DNA of 64,000 nt from Cyanobium usitatum str. Tous (GCF_003011885.1 NZ_PXXO01000012.1:18639-82638); one strand, 5' to 3'; shown: positions 48,816-58,430, numbered from the stretch's first letter. The notes: generated by a model not told the origin, from the letters alone. Numbers and translations: made by a program.

Positions 48816-49076
48816 TCAGCTCGCCAGCAGAACGTCCAGCTGGCCGGAGCGCTCGAGGGCATGTAGGTCGTCGCAACCACCCACGTGCTGACCATTGATG
48901 AAGGTCTGGGGCACGCTGCGGCGCCCGCCGCTCTTAGCCGCCATCGCCGAGCGGGCCGACTCGTCGCCATCGATGGCAAATTCGGCGTAAGCCACTCCCT
49001 TGCGGTCGAGCAGGGCCTTGGCGCGCACACAGAAGGGACAGGCCCGCCAGGTGTAGATCTCAACGGTGGCGGCCAT
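48816..49076 (-). CDS. grxC: Glutaredoxin 3
   Basis: 86-residue glutaredoxin with the dithiol active site CPFC (residues 13-16 in YTWRACPFCVRAK), the cis-Pro loop SVPQTFINGQHVGGCDDL, and a thioredoxin fold length. It reduces disulfides and glutathione adducts. First gene of a two-gene operon with gshB; diverges from prfB across 189 bp. Confidence 0.93.
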   Translation of the reverse strand: MAATVEIYTWRACPFCVRAKALLDRKGVAYAEFAIDGDESARSAMAAKSGGRRSVPQTFINGQHVGGCDDLHALERSGQLDVLLAS

Positions 49077-49265
49077 TTAGAGGGCTCCAGTCAGGTTTTA
49101 TTGATCGTAGAAGCGGGCCAGGGCGCGCGGGCCCGGGAGCCTCGCACCTATATAGATTAGCTAAGCCAAGACTTAGCCAATCAACAAAACCGCTCCCCCA
49201 GCCCCGCCCCCTCGCCGCGGAGCTGGCCGGCGCTGATACCGTCAAGCAACTATCCAGCTGCACCG
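49077..49265. promoter_or_regulatory. grxC/prfB divergent spacer
   Basis: 189 bp between divergent genes, likely holding both promoters. A TATATAGATT stretch near 49149-49158 is a possible -10 region. A small inverted repeat GCTAAG-CCAAGA-CTTAGC sits at about 49159-49176. Nothing in it is coding. Confidence 0.4.
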
Positions 49266-50394
49266 GTGCTCGATCTCACCGACTTCAAGCGCGACCTCTC
49301 CGAGCTCACTGACCGCCTGGGCAACGCCCAGGACTGTCTTTGACGTACCGGCCCTGAAAGCCCGCCAACAGGATCTGGAGCAGCTGGCCTCCCAGGGCGA
49401 CTTCTGGGACGACCAGAAGCAGGCCCAGGTCAAGATGCGCCAGCTCGACGAGGTGAAGGCCCAGCTTGAGCAATTGGCGAAATGGCAGGCCAGCGTCTCC
49501 GACGGGGAGGCCACCGTGGAGCTCTACGGCCTCGAGCCCGATGAAGATCTGCTTGCCGAATCCAACCAAGCCCTGCAGTCTCTCAAAGCCGACCTGGACC
49601 GCTGGGAGCTCGAGCGCCTGCTGAGCGGCCCCTACGACAAGGAGGGCGCCGTTATCAGCATCAACGCCGGTGCCGGCGGCACCGACGCCCAGGACTGGGC
49701 CCTGATGCTGATGCGCATGTACACCCGCTGGGCCGAAGACCACGGCATGAAGGTGAGTGTGGACGAGCTCAGCGAGGGGGAGGAAGCGGGCATTAAGAGC
49801 TGCACGATCGAAATCGAGGGTCGCTACGCCTACGGCTACCTGCGCAACGAAAAGGGCACCCACCGGCTGGTGCGCATCTCCCCCTTCAATGCCAACGACA
49901 AGCGCCAGACGAGCTTCGCTGGCGTGGAGGTGATGCCCCAGATCGATGAGGATGTGAAGCTCGACATCCCCGACAAGGACCTGGAGATCACCACCTCGCG
50001 CTCCGGCGGCGCTGGCGGCCAGAACGTCAACAAGGTGGAAACGGCCGTGCGCATCCTGCACATCCCCACGGGCCTGTTTGTGCGCTGCACCCAGGAGCGC
50101 TCCCAGCTGCAAAACAAAGAGAAGGCGATGGCCCTGCTGATGGCCAAGTTGCTGGTGATTGCCCAGGAGCAGCGGGCCTCCGAGATCGCCGACATCCGCG
50201 GCGACATTGTGGAAGCGGCCTGGGGCAACCAGATCCGCAACTACGTGTTTCACCCTTATCAAATGGTGAAAGATTTGCGCACCCAGCAGGAAACCACCGA
50301 CGTGCAGGGCGTCATGGACGGAGATCTCGATCCCTTCATCCAGAGCCTGCTGCATGCGGGCGTCGAGCTAGCTGGAGGCGGCAGCGATGACTGA
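49266..50394 (+). CDS. prfB: Peptide chain release factor 2, with programmed +1 frameshift
   Basis: RF2 recognises UGA and UAA. From GTG 49266 the zero frame reads 25 codons to CTT TGA (49338-49343); moving +1 at CTT-T to GAC (49342) joins it to the long frame that ends at 50394. The product has [17 protein letters not shown] with the SPF codon-recognition motif and [16 protein letters not shown] with the GGQ hydrolysis motif. The in-frame TGA at the shift site gives autoregulation, as in most bacteria. It heads a plus-strand operon. Confidence 0.93.
49331..49344 (+). promoter_or_regulatory. RF2 programmed frameshift site
   Basis: GGACTGTCTTTGAC: slippery CTT, in-frame TGA, then C. The upstream AGGA, 4 nt before CTT, can act as the stimulatory Shine-Dalgarno-like element, weaker than the AGGGGG of E. 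coli. Confidence 0.88.
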
Positions 50395-50557
50395 TCCCCA
50401 GCCCAGCGAAAACCCCAGCTTCATCAAGCTGGCGATGCGCAACATGGTGCGCAAGGGCCGCCAAAGCCTGTTTCACTTCGGCCTCACCGCCCTCGGGCTC
50501 ACGGGCTTCCTGGTGCTGATCGCCTGGCTCGGCCGCCCCCAACTACCCGGAGGCTGA
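50387..50557 (+). CDS. DUF3285 family small membrane protein
   Basis: 56 residues: [20 protein letters not shown], a basic stretch [11 protein letters not shown], then one membrane helix ([15 protein letters not shown]). The length, [12 protein letters not shown] and single helix match DUF3285, a cyanobacterial family of unknown function. It overlaps the end of prfB by 8 bp and ends 1 bp before ybeY, so it is embedded in the operon. Confidence 0.75.
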   Translation: MTDPQPSENPSFIKLAMRNMVRKGRQSLFHFGLTALGLTGFLVLIAWLGRPQLPGG

Positions 50558-50558
50558 G

Positions 50559-51077
50559 ATGGCCACCTCGACCGATCTCGACCTGGCCTTTAGCGCTGAT
50601 CCCGATCTGGAGGTGGCCCCGCTGCTGTCAGATGCCGATCACTGGCAAGCCCTTTTGAGCGCCTGGCTACACCAGCTGGCCCCGGAGCTTCCCGCCGCGC
50701 TGCAAGCGCCCGCCTACAGCCTGGGGCTGAGCCTCGTGACTGACGCCGAAATCGCCGAGCTCAATGCCGACTGGCGCCAGAAGGAAGGACCCACCGACGT
50801 GCTGGCCTTCGCCGCCCAGGACGAAGCAACCGATGGCGCCCCGCCAATGCCGGCATCCGGGCAGGCGGAGCCCCTGGAGCTTGGCGACATCGTCATCTCC
50901 ATAGAAACGGCAGCCCGCCAGGCACCGGAGCATGGCCACGACCTGGAGCAGGAACTGCTGTTTCTGGCTAGCCATGGCCTGCTGCATCTGCTGGGCTGGG
51001 ACCACCCCGACGAAACCAGCCTCGCCGCCATGCTGGCGCGCCAGGAAAGGCTGGTTAAGGTGCCAGCGGAGCCATGA
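50559..51077 (+). CDS. ybeY: Endoribonuclease YbeY (16S rRNA 3'-end maturation)
   Basis: 172-residue zinc metalloprotein. The active-site motif [15 protein letters not shown] (HGxxHLxGxDH) is intact; [17 protein letters not shown] and [14 protein letters not shown] are also conserved. YbeY acts in rRNA maturation and ribosome quality control. ATG one base after the DUF3285 stop; stop overlaps dgkA by 4 bp (ATGA). Confidence 0.93.
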   Translation: MATSTDLDLAFSADPDLEVAPLLSDADHWQALLSAWLHQLAPELPAALQAPAYSLGLSLVTDAEIAELNADWRQKEGPTDVLAFAAQDEATDGAPPMPASGQAEPLELGDIVISIETAARQAPEHGHDLEQELLFLASHGLLHLLGWDHPDETSLAAMLARQERLVKVPAEP

Positions 51078-51511
51078 TCAATCTGCGCCCCTTACCGACC
51101 CCAGAAACTCGTGGGCGCCGCCTCAGGGCCCGGGCCTGGACTGTGGCCAGTGACCTGCCGGCGAGTTTTCGTTATGCCGCCCAGGGCCTGGCCTATGGCT
51201 TTGCCAGCCAGCGCAACTTCCGCATCCATGTGATCACCGGGGCGGTGGTCTTTGGCCTGGGGCTGTGGCTGCAACTACCCACGGCCCAGCTGGCCGTGCT
51301 GGTACTCACCGTGGCGGCAGTGCTGGTGCTGGAGTTGCTCAACACCGCCACCGAAGCGGTGGTGGATCTGGCCATCGGCCGCCAGTTCCACCCCCTGGCC
51401 CGCATCGCCAAGGATTGCGCCGCGGCGGCGGTGCTGGTGGCGGCCCTGTCGTCACTGATGATCGCCCTGCTGCTGCTTGTGCCGCCGCTGCTGAGCCGGC
51501 TGGGCCTTTGA
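51074..51511 (+). CDS. dgkA: Diacylglycerol kinase family protein
   Basis: 145-residue membrane kinase of the DgkA/undecaprenol kinase family. [20 protein letters not shown], then [20 protein letters not shown] and [17 protein letters not shown] contain the conserved acidic and Lys residues; three helices. Substrate could be diacylglycerol or undecaprenol. Frequently next to ybeY in bacteria. Confidence 0.89.
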   Translation: MINLRPLPTPETRGRRLRARAWTVASDLPASFRYAAQGLAYGFASQRNFRIHVITGAVVFGLGLWLQLPTAQLAVLVLTVAAVLVLELLNTATEAVVDLAIGRQFHPLARIAKDCAAAAVLVAALSSLMIALLLLVPPLLSRLGL

Positions 51512-51534
51512 ATGGGGGCAGGCCAGGCGCGGCG

Positions 51535-52152
51535 ATGCTTCTCGTTCTCGACAACTACGACAGCTTCACCTTCAACCTGGTGCAGTACCTGGGCGAGCTG
51601 GCCGCTGAGCACCCGATCGCGGCCAAGGTGAGGGTGGAACGCAACGACGCCCTGAGCCTGGAGCAGATCCGTGCGCTGGCCCCGGACGCCATCTTGATTT
51701 CACCGGGCCCCGGCGACCCCGACCAGTCAGGCGTCTGCCTGGAGGTCCTGCGGGAGCTCAGCCCCACCATCCCGACCCTGGGGGTGTGCCTGGGCCACCA
51801 GTCGATCGCCCAGGTGTATGGCGGCAAGGTGGTGCGCGCCAAAGAGCTGATGCACGGCAAGACCTCGCCGGTGCTCCACAGCGGCCAAGGTGTGTTTGAG
51901 GGACTGCCCAACCCGCTCACCGCCACCCGCTACCACAGCCTGATCGCCGAGCGCGAGACGCTGCCCGACTGCCTCGAAATCACCGCCTGGCTCGAGGACG
52001 GCACGGTCATGGGCCTGCGCCACCGCGATTTCACCCACATTCAGGGAGTGCAGTTCCACCCCGAGAGCGTGCTCACGCAGGAGGGTCACGCCCTGCTGGC
52101 CAATTTTCTGCGTCAGGCCAGCCAGCCAGCCACAGCAAGTCAGTTGGGTTAG
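51535..52152 (+). CDS. trpG: Anthranilate synthase component II (glutamine amidotransferase)
   Basis: 205-residue class I glutamine amidotransferase. [20 protein letters not shown] at the N-terminus, [19 protein letters not shown], the catalytic Cys in [15 protein letters not shown], and His/Glu in [14 protein letters not shown]. It supplies ammonia to anthranilate synthase, possibly also to aminodeoxychorismate synthase (PabA function). ATG 51535. Part of the prfB-ybeY-dgkA operon. Confidence 0.91.
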   Translation: MLLVLDNYDSFTFNLVQYLGELAAEHPIAAKVRVERNDALSLEQIRALAPDAILISPGPGDPDQSGVCLEVLRELSPTIPTLGVCLGHQSIAQVYGGKVVRAKELMHGKTSPVLHSGQGVFEGLPNPLTATRYHSLIAERETLPDCLEITAWLEDGTVMGLRHRDFTHIQGVQFHPESVLTQEGHALLANFLRQASQPATASQLG

Positions 52153-52176
52153 CTTCACAGCGATTGCCGCTTCTCC

Positions 52177-52911
52177 ATGCGCCCGCTGCCCACCTTCGCT
52201 GCTCTCACCTTGAGTTCGCTCGGCCTGGGCGCCGCATTGCTGGCAACTGGCCCAGCCCTCGCAGGCAGCGGCGTCACGATCACCAGCTACGGCCACAGCG
52301 CCCTGTTGATCAGTGGTGGCGGGGCCAGCGTGCTGGTTAACCCCTTTAAAGCAGTGGCCTGTGCCGCCGGACTGGCCGAACCCCGGGTGAGTGCCACGGT
52401 GATCCTGGCCAGCAGCCGACTACTGGATGAAGGTGCCCCGGTGGCCAAAGGCAAGATGCTGGTGGATCCAGGCTCCTTCAAGGTGAGTGGCCTTTCAATC
52501 GAGGGCATCGCCGGCCCCCATGACCGCGTTGGTGGGCGCCGATTCGGCCAATCCACCCTGTGGCGCTGGAAGCAGGGCGGCCTCGACATCGCCCACCTAG
52601 GTGGCACCGCGGCCCGGCTCAGCCCCGCCGACAAGGTGATTTTGGGTCGTCCCGACGTACTTATCATCGGCGTTGGTGGCGGAGCCAAGGTGTACACCGG
52701 TGCTGAAGCCGCCGAGGTGGTGCGCGAGCTCCAGCCCCGCCGCGTGATCCCGGTGCAATTTGTCAGCGGCAAAACACCCAAAGACTGCGACCAAACCACG
52801 CTGCAACCTTTCCTTGACGCGATGGCCGGCACCCCGGTGAAGCGCCCCGGCCGCACCCTCAGCCTGCCGGGCAAGCTCGGCGATGGCATGGTGATCGAAG
52901 TGGTGCGCTAA
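52177..52911 (+). CDS. Exported MBL-fold protein lacking the HxHxDH motif
   Basis: 244 residues with a signal peptide (MRPLPTFAALTLSSLGLGAA, cleavage near ALAGS). ITSYGHSALLISGGGASVLV and VLVNPF are UlaG/MBL-like strands, and LDIAHLGG keeps a later His, but where HxHxDH is expected the sequence reads TVILASSRLLDEG. Metal-dependent hydrolysis therefore seems unlikely. It is 24 bp after trpG. Stop overlaps convergent hisC by 4 bp. Confidence 0.75.
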   Translation: MRPLPTFAALTLSSLGLGAALLATGPALAGSGVTITSYGHSALLISGGGASVLVNPFKAVACAAGLAEPRVSATVILASSRLLDEGAPVAKGKMLVDPGSFKVSGLSIEGIAGPHDRVGGRRFGQSTLWRWKQGGLDIAHLGGTAARLSPADKVILGRPDVLIIGVGGGAKVYTGAEAAEVVRELQPRRVIPVQFVSGKTPKDCDQTTLQPFLDAMAGTPVKRPGRTLSLPGKLGDGMVIEVVR

Positions 52912-53987
52912 GGGGCCTGCAGATAGGCAGTCCAGAAGCGCTGCATCTGCTCGGTGGTGCCGATGCTCACCCGCAAGGAGCCGTCGATCAGAGGTTTGGC
53001 CGCCATCGAGCGCACCAGGATGCCCGCCTGCCCCAGCCTCTGCTCCACCTCCTCAACCGGGTGCTCGGGCCAGATCAGCAGGTAGTTGCCACCTGCGGCG
53101 TGGTGGCGCACACCGGCCGCTTGCAACTGCTGCACCAGCCAGGTGCGGGCCCGCAGCACCTCGGCCACATAGCTGTCCACATAGGCCTGGTCCGCCAAGG
53201 CCGCATGGGCGGCAGTTACCGCAAAGCTGTTGATGTCGTAGGGCCCCGTGACGCGCCCGATGCGATCAATCACCGGCGCCGCCCCAATGGCAAAACCGAT
53301 GCGAAGACCAGCCAGGCCGGCGGTCTTCGCCAGGGAGCGCAGCACCAGCAGATTCGGGGTGGCAGCGAAATCGGCGGATGGCAGCAGGCTGTCGCCAGTG
53401 AAGGCCTCATAGAGCTCATCCACCACCACAAGAGTGCCCGGCGCCGAGGCCGCTAGATCCAGGATCAGCTCCGGAGCTAGCCGGGTGCCGGTGGGGTTGT
53501 TGGGATTGCAGATCAGCAAGATGCGTGGGCAGCCCTGTAGTGCCGCCCGCAGTTCCTCCAGGGGGAAGCCAAAATCCGGCAGCCGGTAGGGGATGGCCTC
53601 AATCGCCATGCCCTGCATCTGGGCGCAGGGGGTGTAGTAGCCGAAGGTGGGCGATGTGGTCAGCAGCGTGTCGCCCCGGTCGCCGTAGGCATGAAAAATG
53701 GCATGAAGCGCCGCGTCTACGCCGTTGAAGAGGCCGATCTGCTCTGGGGTGAGCGGCTGGCCGAGGCCAGATGCGGCGAGATTGGCAACCACCGCCTCCC
53801 GCAGGCCGTCGTACTCGGGATAGACGGCGTACTGATCGGGGGGAATGGCGCGGATTGCCTCCACCACCTGCGGACTCGGCCCCACGGTGTTTTCGTTGAA
53901 GTCGAGCCGAAGCAATCCCCGGCGGCCCTCCAGCGGAGCGCTGTAGGCCTGGAGCCCTTCAACCTCGGGGCGCGCCTGGGGCTCCAT
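52908..53987 (-). CDS. hisC: Histidinol-phosphate aminotransferase-like
   Basis: 359-residue class I/II PLP aminotransferase. RLDFNENTVGPSPQVVEAI is a HisC-type N-terminus; ICNPNNPTGTRLAPELI, VVVDELYEAFTG and the PLP Lys in LRSLAKTAGLAGLRIGFAIG are present. HisC-like paralogues exist in cyanobacteria, so the substrate (histidinol phosphate or an aromatic acid) is not certain. ATG 53987 overlaps the argS stop (TGATG). Confidence 0.83.
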   Translation of the reverse strand: MEPQARPEVEGLQAYSAPLEGRRGLLRLDFNENTVGPSPQVVEAIRAIPPDQYAVYPEYDGLREAVVANLAASGLGQPLTPEQIGLFNGVDAALHAIFHAYGDRGDTLLTTSPTFGYYTPCAQMQGMAIEAIPYRLPDFGFPLEELRAALQGCPRILLICNPNNPTGTRLAPELILDLAASAPGTLVVVDELYEAFTGDSLLPSADFAATPNLLVLRSLAKTAGLAGLRIGFAIGAAPVIDRIGRVTGPYDINSFAVTAAHAALADQAYVDSYVAEVLRARTWLVQQLQAAGVRHHAAGGNYLLIWPEHPVEEVEQRLGQAGILVRSMAAKPLIDGSLRVSIGTTEQMQRFWTAYLQAP

Positions 53988-55762
53988 CACATCCGCTCCA
54001 AGGTGGGAATGCCCAGCAGGCCCAGGCCCAGGGAAAGGGTGTCGGTGGTTAGACGGCAGAGCGCGAGGCGGGAAGAGCGGGCCGGCTCCTCGGCCTTGAG
54101 CACCGGCACCTGGTCGTAGAAGCGGTTGAACACCTGGCTGAGCTCAAACAGGTAGTTGCAAAGCCGATTGGGCAACAACTCCTGCTCCACTTCAGCAATC
54201 ACCCCATCAAACTTGAGCAGCTCCCGCACCAGCGCCCACTCCTGCGCTTCGCTGAAGGTGAGTGAGGCAACGGCGCCAGCCCCAAGATCGCCGCCCTTGC
54301 GGGCGATGCCGGCGATGCGCACCACCGCATAGAGCAGATAGGGCGCCGTGTTGCCCGTAAGGGCCAGCATCCGATCAAAACTGAACTGATAGTTGGTGAT
54401 CCGATTGGTGCTGAGGTCGGCGTACTTCACCGCCGCCAAGCCCACGGAGGTTGCCACCTGCTGGATGAAGGCCTCGTCTTCGCTGCGCTGCTCATCGGCA
54501 AGGCGCTGACGCAGATCAGCCTCTGTGCGCTCCACCGCCTCATCGAGCAGGTCCTTGAGTCGAACCGTGTCGCCGGAGCGGGTCTTGAGCTTTTTGCCGT
54601 CGTCGCCCTGCACCAAACCGAAGGGCACGTGCTCGACGCCGCAGGGGGAGGGAATCCAGCCCGCCCGCTGGGCCACCTGGAATACGCCAGCAAAATGGCT
54701 GGCCTGGCCCGCATCGGTCACATAGATAACTCGGCTGGCCCCATCGCCGCCCGGCCCAGGGGCGAAGCGATAGCGAATCGCCGCCAGGTCGGTGGTGGCG
54801 TAGTTGAAGCCGCCATCGCTCTTCTGCACGATCAGCGGCAGGGGCTGGCCGTCCTTGCCACTCACCCCCTCAAGAAACACACAACCGGCGCCGGCATCGA
54901 CCACCAGCAGCCCGACAGCCCTGAGGTCATCAACCACCGCCTGCAGGTGGGGGTTGTAGAAGGATTCGCCGCGCTCGGTGAGACGGATACCGAGCTGGTC
55001 GTAGATCTTCTGAAATTCGCGGCGGCTCTGGTCGCACAGCAATCCCCAAGCCTTGAGCGACACCGGATCGCCCCCTTGCAACTTCACCACCTCCTCCCGG
55101 GAGGTGGTCTGGAAGCTTTCGTCGTCATCAAAGCGGGCCTTGGCCTGGCGATAGAAGGCCACCAGATCACCCAGATCCACCGCATCGGCCATGGTGAGAG
55201 CCTCTGGCGCCACCTGTTTCAAGTGGGTGATCAGCATCCCAAATTGGGTACCCCAATCGCCCACATGGTTGAGCCGCAGCACCGGGTGGCCGCGAAACTC
55301 CAGCACCCGCGCCAGAGCATCACCAATGATCGTGGAGCGCAGATGCCCCACGTGCATCTCCTTGGCGATGTTGGGGCTGGAGAAGTCCACAATCACCGGG
55401 GCTTGCATCTCCACCGTCGGCACCCCTAGACGCGGATCGCCGAGGCGGGCCTGCAGCTCAGCCGCCAGCCGCTCGGGCCGCAGGGTGAGGTTGATGAAGC
55501 CGGGCCCAGCAATCTGGGGCTCCAGGCAGAGCTCAGCAAAGGCGGGATCGGCCGTAAGTTGCTTCACGATCGCCGTGGCAATAGCCCGGGGCGGCTGGCC
55601 CAGAGGTTTGGCCAGGGGCAGGGCCCCATTAGCCTGGAAGTCGCCGAATTCCGGCTTAGACGCTGGCGCCAGCTGGGGATCGAGGGGCTGGCCCGCCTCC
55701 TGGAAGGCCCGCTGCATCGCTGCCAGAAGCTGGCCCTGCAGGGCGTGGAGAACGGTCAGCAT
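53987..55762 (-). CDS. argS: Arginyl-tRNA synthetase
   Basis: 591-residue class I synthetase. The N-terminal additional domain precedes [20 protein letters not shown] with the HIGH motif as [24 protein letters not shown] and [20 protein letters not shown] (KMSKS-loop equivalent) follow; the DALR anticodon-binding domain ends the protein. Coupled with hisC downstream by TGATG. Confidence 0.96.
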   Translation of the reverse strand: MLTVLHALQGQLLAAMQRAFQEAGQPLDPQLAPASKPEFGDFQANGALPLAKPLGQPPRAIATAIVKQLTADPAFAELCLEPQIAGPGFINLTLRPERLAAELQARLGDPRLGVPTVEMQAPVIVDFSSPNIAKEMHVGHLRSTIIGDALARVLEFRGHPVLRLNHVGDWGTQFGMLITHLKQVAPEALTMADAVDLGDLVAFYRQAKARFDDDESFQTTSREEVVKLQGGDPVSLKAWGLLCDQSRREFQKIYDQLGIRLTERGESFYNPHLQAVVDDLRAVGLLVVDAGAGCVFLEGVSGKDGQPLPLIVQKSDGGFNYATTDLAAIRYRFAPGPGGDGASRVIYVTDAGQASHFAGVFQVAQRAGWIPSPCGVEHVPFGLVQGDDGKKLKTRSGDTVRLKDLLDEAVERTEADLRQRLADEQRSEDEAFIQQVATSVGLAAVKYADLSTNRITNYQFSFDRMLALTGNTAPYLLYAVVRIAGIARKGGDLGAGAVASLTFSEAQEWALVRELLKFDGVIAEVEQELLPNRLCNYLFELSQVFNRFYDQVPVLKAEEPARSSRLALCRLTTDTLSLGLGLLGIPTLERM

Positions 55763-55802
55763 GGCAACGGTGGGCCGCAGTGGCGGCAGGCACTTGCTGT
55801 GA

Positions 55803-56957
55803 TCATCCCTCCCCAGCCAGCTGCAGGTCTGCCTCCATTCCCTGCAGCACTACATCGGCCACCAGCTTGATGCGATAGCGGCAAGCCTGGGTTTCGGTGC
55901 AGTCGAAACTGCGGTGCTCCCAATATTTGTTGCTGCCCGCACCACCCCCGCACAGCCCGAAGTACTCACACTCCTGGCGGCAGCGTTCCACACCGGAGTG
56001 AATTTCCTGCAGCACCCGCTGCAATTTGTCAGTGGCGGCGATGGCTTCCAGGCTGTCGTGCAACACATGACCAAAAGCAAAATCGCCGTATTCGGCGGTG
56101 GGCACCGACAGCAACTCGGGATCAAAGGTCGACACATTGCCGCGGGCGTCCACATTGACGATCGCGAAGGGAGCATTCATGTCGGTTTGGGCCATGCGGG
56201 CATTGCTGCAGGCCAGGCTGACGATCCCGTCAAATTCCCGCAGGCGCAGGCTCCCTGGCTGCTCCATGCAGCGCTGCCAAAACCGCTCTAGAAACACCCG
56301 ATAGCGCTGCTCCGCGCGGGGGGCCTTGAGGCTGGAGGCGGCATTTTCACCTTCGGTTTCCTCCATGTTGAAGCCCACGTCAGTGATGCCGTGCTCGAGA
56401 AAGAAATCAAACAGGCCATCGGCATGGTCGAGGGCGTCGGCGGTGAGCACACAGATCACCTGAAAAGCAATCTGGCGCCGCACCAGCCAGTCGATCCCCC
56501 GCATCACCGCCCCATGGGTGGGCAGGCCGGTGCGGGTAACCCGGTGGGCGTCATGCAGGAAGGCAGGGCCGTCCATGCTCACCCCTACGTGAATGTCATT
56601 GCGCTCAAAGCAGTCGCACCAAGCCCCATTGATCACGGTGGCATTGGTCTGCAGCGACTGGACGATCGTGCCGGCGGGCAGGCCGCGCCGCTCCAGCAGC
56701 TGGCGCAGGCGAGCACTGGCTTGGTCGTAGAAGGCGATTGGCGCCATAAGAGGTTCGCCCGCATGCCAAAGCAGGGTGAATTGACCCTCGAAATAGGGGC
56801 TATCGAGCACCCGCTCCACCGCCACCTCCAGCAGCTCCAGGGAGAGCTGGGTGCGATCACCCCGATCGGGCAGATAGCAATAGTCGCAATCGAGGTTGCA
56901 GTAGGGGGTGGGCTGCACCACCAGCAGCCGCACGGGGCCGTAAGCCTGGCTTTCCAC
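55803..56957 (-). CDS. grrM: GrrM radical SAM/SPASM peptide maturase
   Basis: 384-residue radical SAM enzyme. [18 protein letters not shown] holds the CxxxCxxC cluster ligands C20, C24, C27. The SPASM-type C-terminus has about five cysteines (C326, C330, C336, C353, C359; [15 protein letters not shown]). Overall it resembles sulfatase-maturase-like peptide modifiers and fits the GRRM system enzyme, a family reported to form three-residue cyclophane crosslinks in Gly-rich repeat peptides. It is 20 bp downstream of the precursor grrA, and grrP precedes both. Confidence 0.88.
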   Translation of the reverse strand: MESQAYGPVRLLVVQPTPYCNLDCDYCYLPDRGDRTQLSLELLEVAVERVLDSPYFEGQFTLLWHAGEPLMAPIAFYDQASARLRQLLERRGLPAGTIVQSLQTNATVINGAWCDCFERNDIHVGVSMDGPAFLHDAHRVTRTGLPTHGAVMRGIDWLVRRQIAFQVICVLTADALDHADGLFDFFLEHGITDVGFNMEETEGENAASSLKAPRAEQRYRVFLERFWQRCMEQPGSLRLREFDGIVSLACSNARMAQTDMNAPFAIVNVDARGNVSTFDPELLSVPTAEYGDFAFGHVLHDSLEAIAATDKLQRVLQEIHSGVERCRQECEYFGLCGGGAGSNKYWEHRSFDCTETQACRYRIKLVADVVLQGMEADLQLAGEG

Positions 56958-56977
56958 TTCAGCAGCCTGGGGAGCGA

Positions 56978-57394
56978 TCAGCGCCAGTAGCGACCACCAC
57001 CATTTAGGAAGCCCCCATTGCGGAAGCCGCCATTACGGAAGCCGCCGTTATAGAAGCCCCCATTGCGGAAGCCTCCGTTGTTGAAACCGCCGTTATAGAA
57101 GCCGCCGTTGCGAAAGCCGCCGTTGCCCCAGCCCATGCCCCCGCCGTTGACGAACACGTAGGACACGGCGTCATCGGGCAAGCCAGAGGCTTCGGTACCG
57201 TCGCGCTCCTGCACTGCCGCCGCAATTCGGCTCAGCCGCTCCTCAATGCTGAGGGAGGTTGGTTTAGCTGCGGTTTGGCCCTGGGCTGAAGGCTCGTGCT
57301 GGGCGCTGGCCAAGGCCAGGGCCGCCGCCCCATCGAGGGGCAGGGAGGCCAGCAGCAACAGGCCGAAGAGATGGGAGCGGTTCAAGAACGCCAT
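56978..57394 (-). CDS. grrA: GrrA Gly-rich repeat RiPP precursor
   Basis: 138 residues. Signal-peptide-like N-terminus (MAFLNRSHLFGLLLLASLPL), a leader with SIEERLSRIAAAVQER, and a core at residues 89-133 made of nine pentads of aromatic-x-N-G-G: one WGNGG then eight FxNGG with x = R, Y, N, R, Y, R, R, L. It ends GRYWR. This is the GrrA/OscA1-type substrate for radical SAM modification. The ATG at 57394 is preferred because the upstream open frame overlaps grrP. Confidence 0.88.
   Translation of the reverse strand: MAFLNRSHLFGLLLLASLPLDGAAALALASAQHEPSAQGQTAAKPTSLSIEERLSRIAAAVQERDGTEASGLPDDAVSYVFVNGGGMGWGNGGFRNGGFYNGGFNNGGFRNGGFYNGGFRNGGFRNGGFLNGGGRYWR
56996..57130 (-). repeat. Nine 15-bp repeats encoding the GrrA core
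   Basis: Nine in-frame 15-bp units from 57130 down to 56996, each an aromatic-x-N-G-G pentad. Glycine and asparagine codons differ among units, so the array is not a fresh expansion; two FRNGG units (57011-57025 and 57056-57070) are identical. Confidence 0.92.
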
Positions 57395-57425
57395 AACAAC
57401 TGCAAAAAGGATTTCAGCGAGGGGA

Positions 57426-58430
57426 TCAGCGGGCGGTCGAAGCAGCCTGACCTTCAAGAACGGGGCGAATCGTCTCAACCCCCAACAGCACAGCCTCAAA
57501 GCTGGCGCGGATCGCAGACTCGGGCAATCCCAGCGCACTCGCCGGACCGAGCCAGCGGTTCACGGCGGTCACCGTGTCTGGCTGGCCATCGAGATAGCCC
57601 TGGAGCAGCCGGGCAATCGCCAGATTGACCACGTTGCGGAAGGCCGAGTCGTTTTCGGCGAGCACACAGCTCACCGCATAGGCCTCGTAGGGCAAAGCCG
57701 GACTGAGGGCCAAGCCGGGCAGACCCTGCTGGAGCACCAGCCCCGCCAGCACGATCGTGTCGCCAATTACGCCATCGACGCTGCCGGCCTGCATGGCGGC
57801 CACGGCAGCTTTGAGGCTATCGAAGGCAACGGGCGTGGCCTTGGGCTGCATGCCCCGCAGTTCGGTTTCACCAAGCGACTGGCGCACCACCCCGATCCGC
57901 CGTCCCGCCAGAGCGGCCGGGCTGCCATCAAAACGCCCGCTGGGCGCCAGCAGTCTCACGCCGGAAAGGCCGATCGGCAGGGAGAAATCCACCTGCATGT
58001 CCAGCCCCCAGCTGAACGGCAGACCGCAAGCAAGATCCGCCTTGCCGCTGGTGATGCTGTTCACCAGGCTGGCCGGATCCCCAATCGGCGCAAAGCGGAC
58101 CTTCACAGGCCGGCCCACGGCCTGGCTGAGCTCAGCGGCAATGCGTTCAGCCACCAAGATGCCGTAGCCGGAGGGCTGGCCCTGGGGGCTCAGCATCATT
58201 AGGGGCGGGACGTCGGCGAAACCACTCAGCACCAGCTCGCCGCTGCGCGCTGCCCGCTGCACCGCCCCCTCCAGCTGGGGCTTGGCTGGGGGTTTGGTTT
58301 GGGATTGGGCCTGGACCGCCGCCGGCATTGCGGCCAGCAGTCCGAAAGCCCCCACGCCAGCAGCCAGCCGGCGACCAAGGCCAGCTAAGCGAGAGCTGCG
58401 CTTGGAAAAGCTGCGCTTTGGTGCTGCCAC
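57426..58430 (-). CDS. grrP: GrrP orphan periplasmic substrate-binding protein
   Basis: 334-residue family 3 solute-binding protein. Signal peptide after basic residues (RRLAAGVGAFGLLAAMPAAV, cleavage near AQAQS). GELVLSGFADVPPLMMLSP and YGILVAERIAAELSQAVG are typical amino-acid-binding folds; LACGLPFSWGLDMQVDFSLP and DGVIGDTIVLAGLVLQ follow. No ABC permease or ATPase is near. Position as first gene of grrP-grrA-grrM, 31 bp before grrA, matches the GRRM system's orphan binding protein. Start is the GTG at 58430. Confidence 0.85.
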   Translation of the reverse strand: MAAPKRSFSKRSSRLAGLGRRLAAGVGAFGLLAAMPAAVQAQSQTKPPAKPQLEGAVQRAARSGELVLSGFADVPPLMMLSPQGQPSGYGILVAERIAAELSQAVGRPVKVRFAPIGDPASLVNSITSGKADLACGLPFSWGLDMQVDFSLPIGLSGVRLLAPSGRFDGSPAALAGRRIGVVRQSLGETELRGMQPKATPVAFDSLKAAVAAMQAGSVDGVIGDTIVLAGLVLQQGLPGLALSPALPYEAYAVSCVLAENDSAFRNVVNLAIARLLQGYLDGQPDTVTAVNRWLGPASALGLPESAIRASFEAVLLGVETIRPVLEGQAASTAR

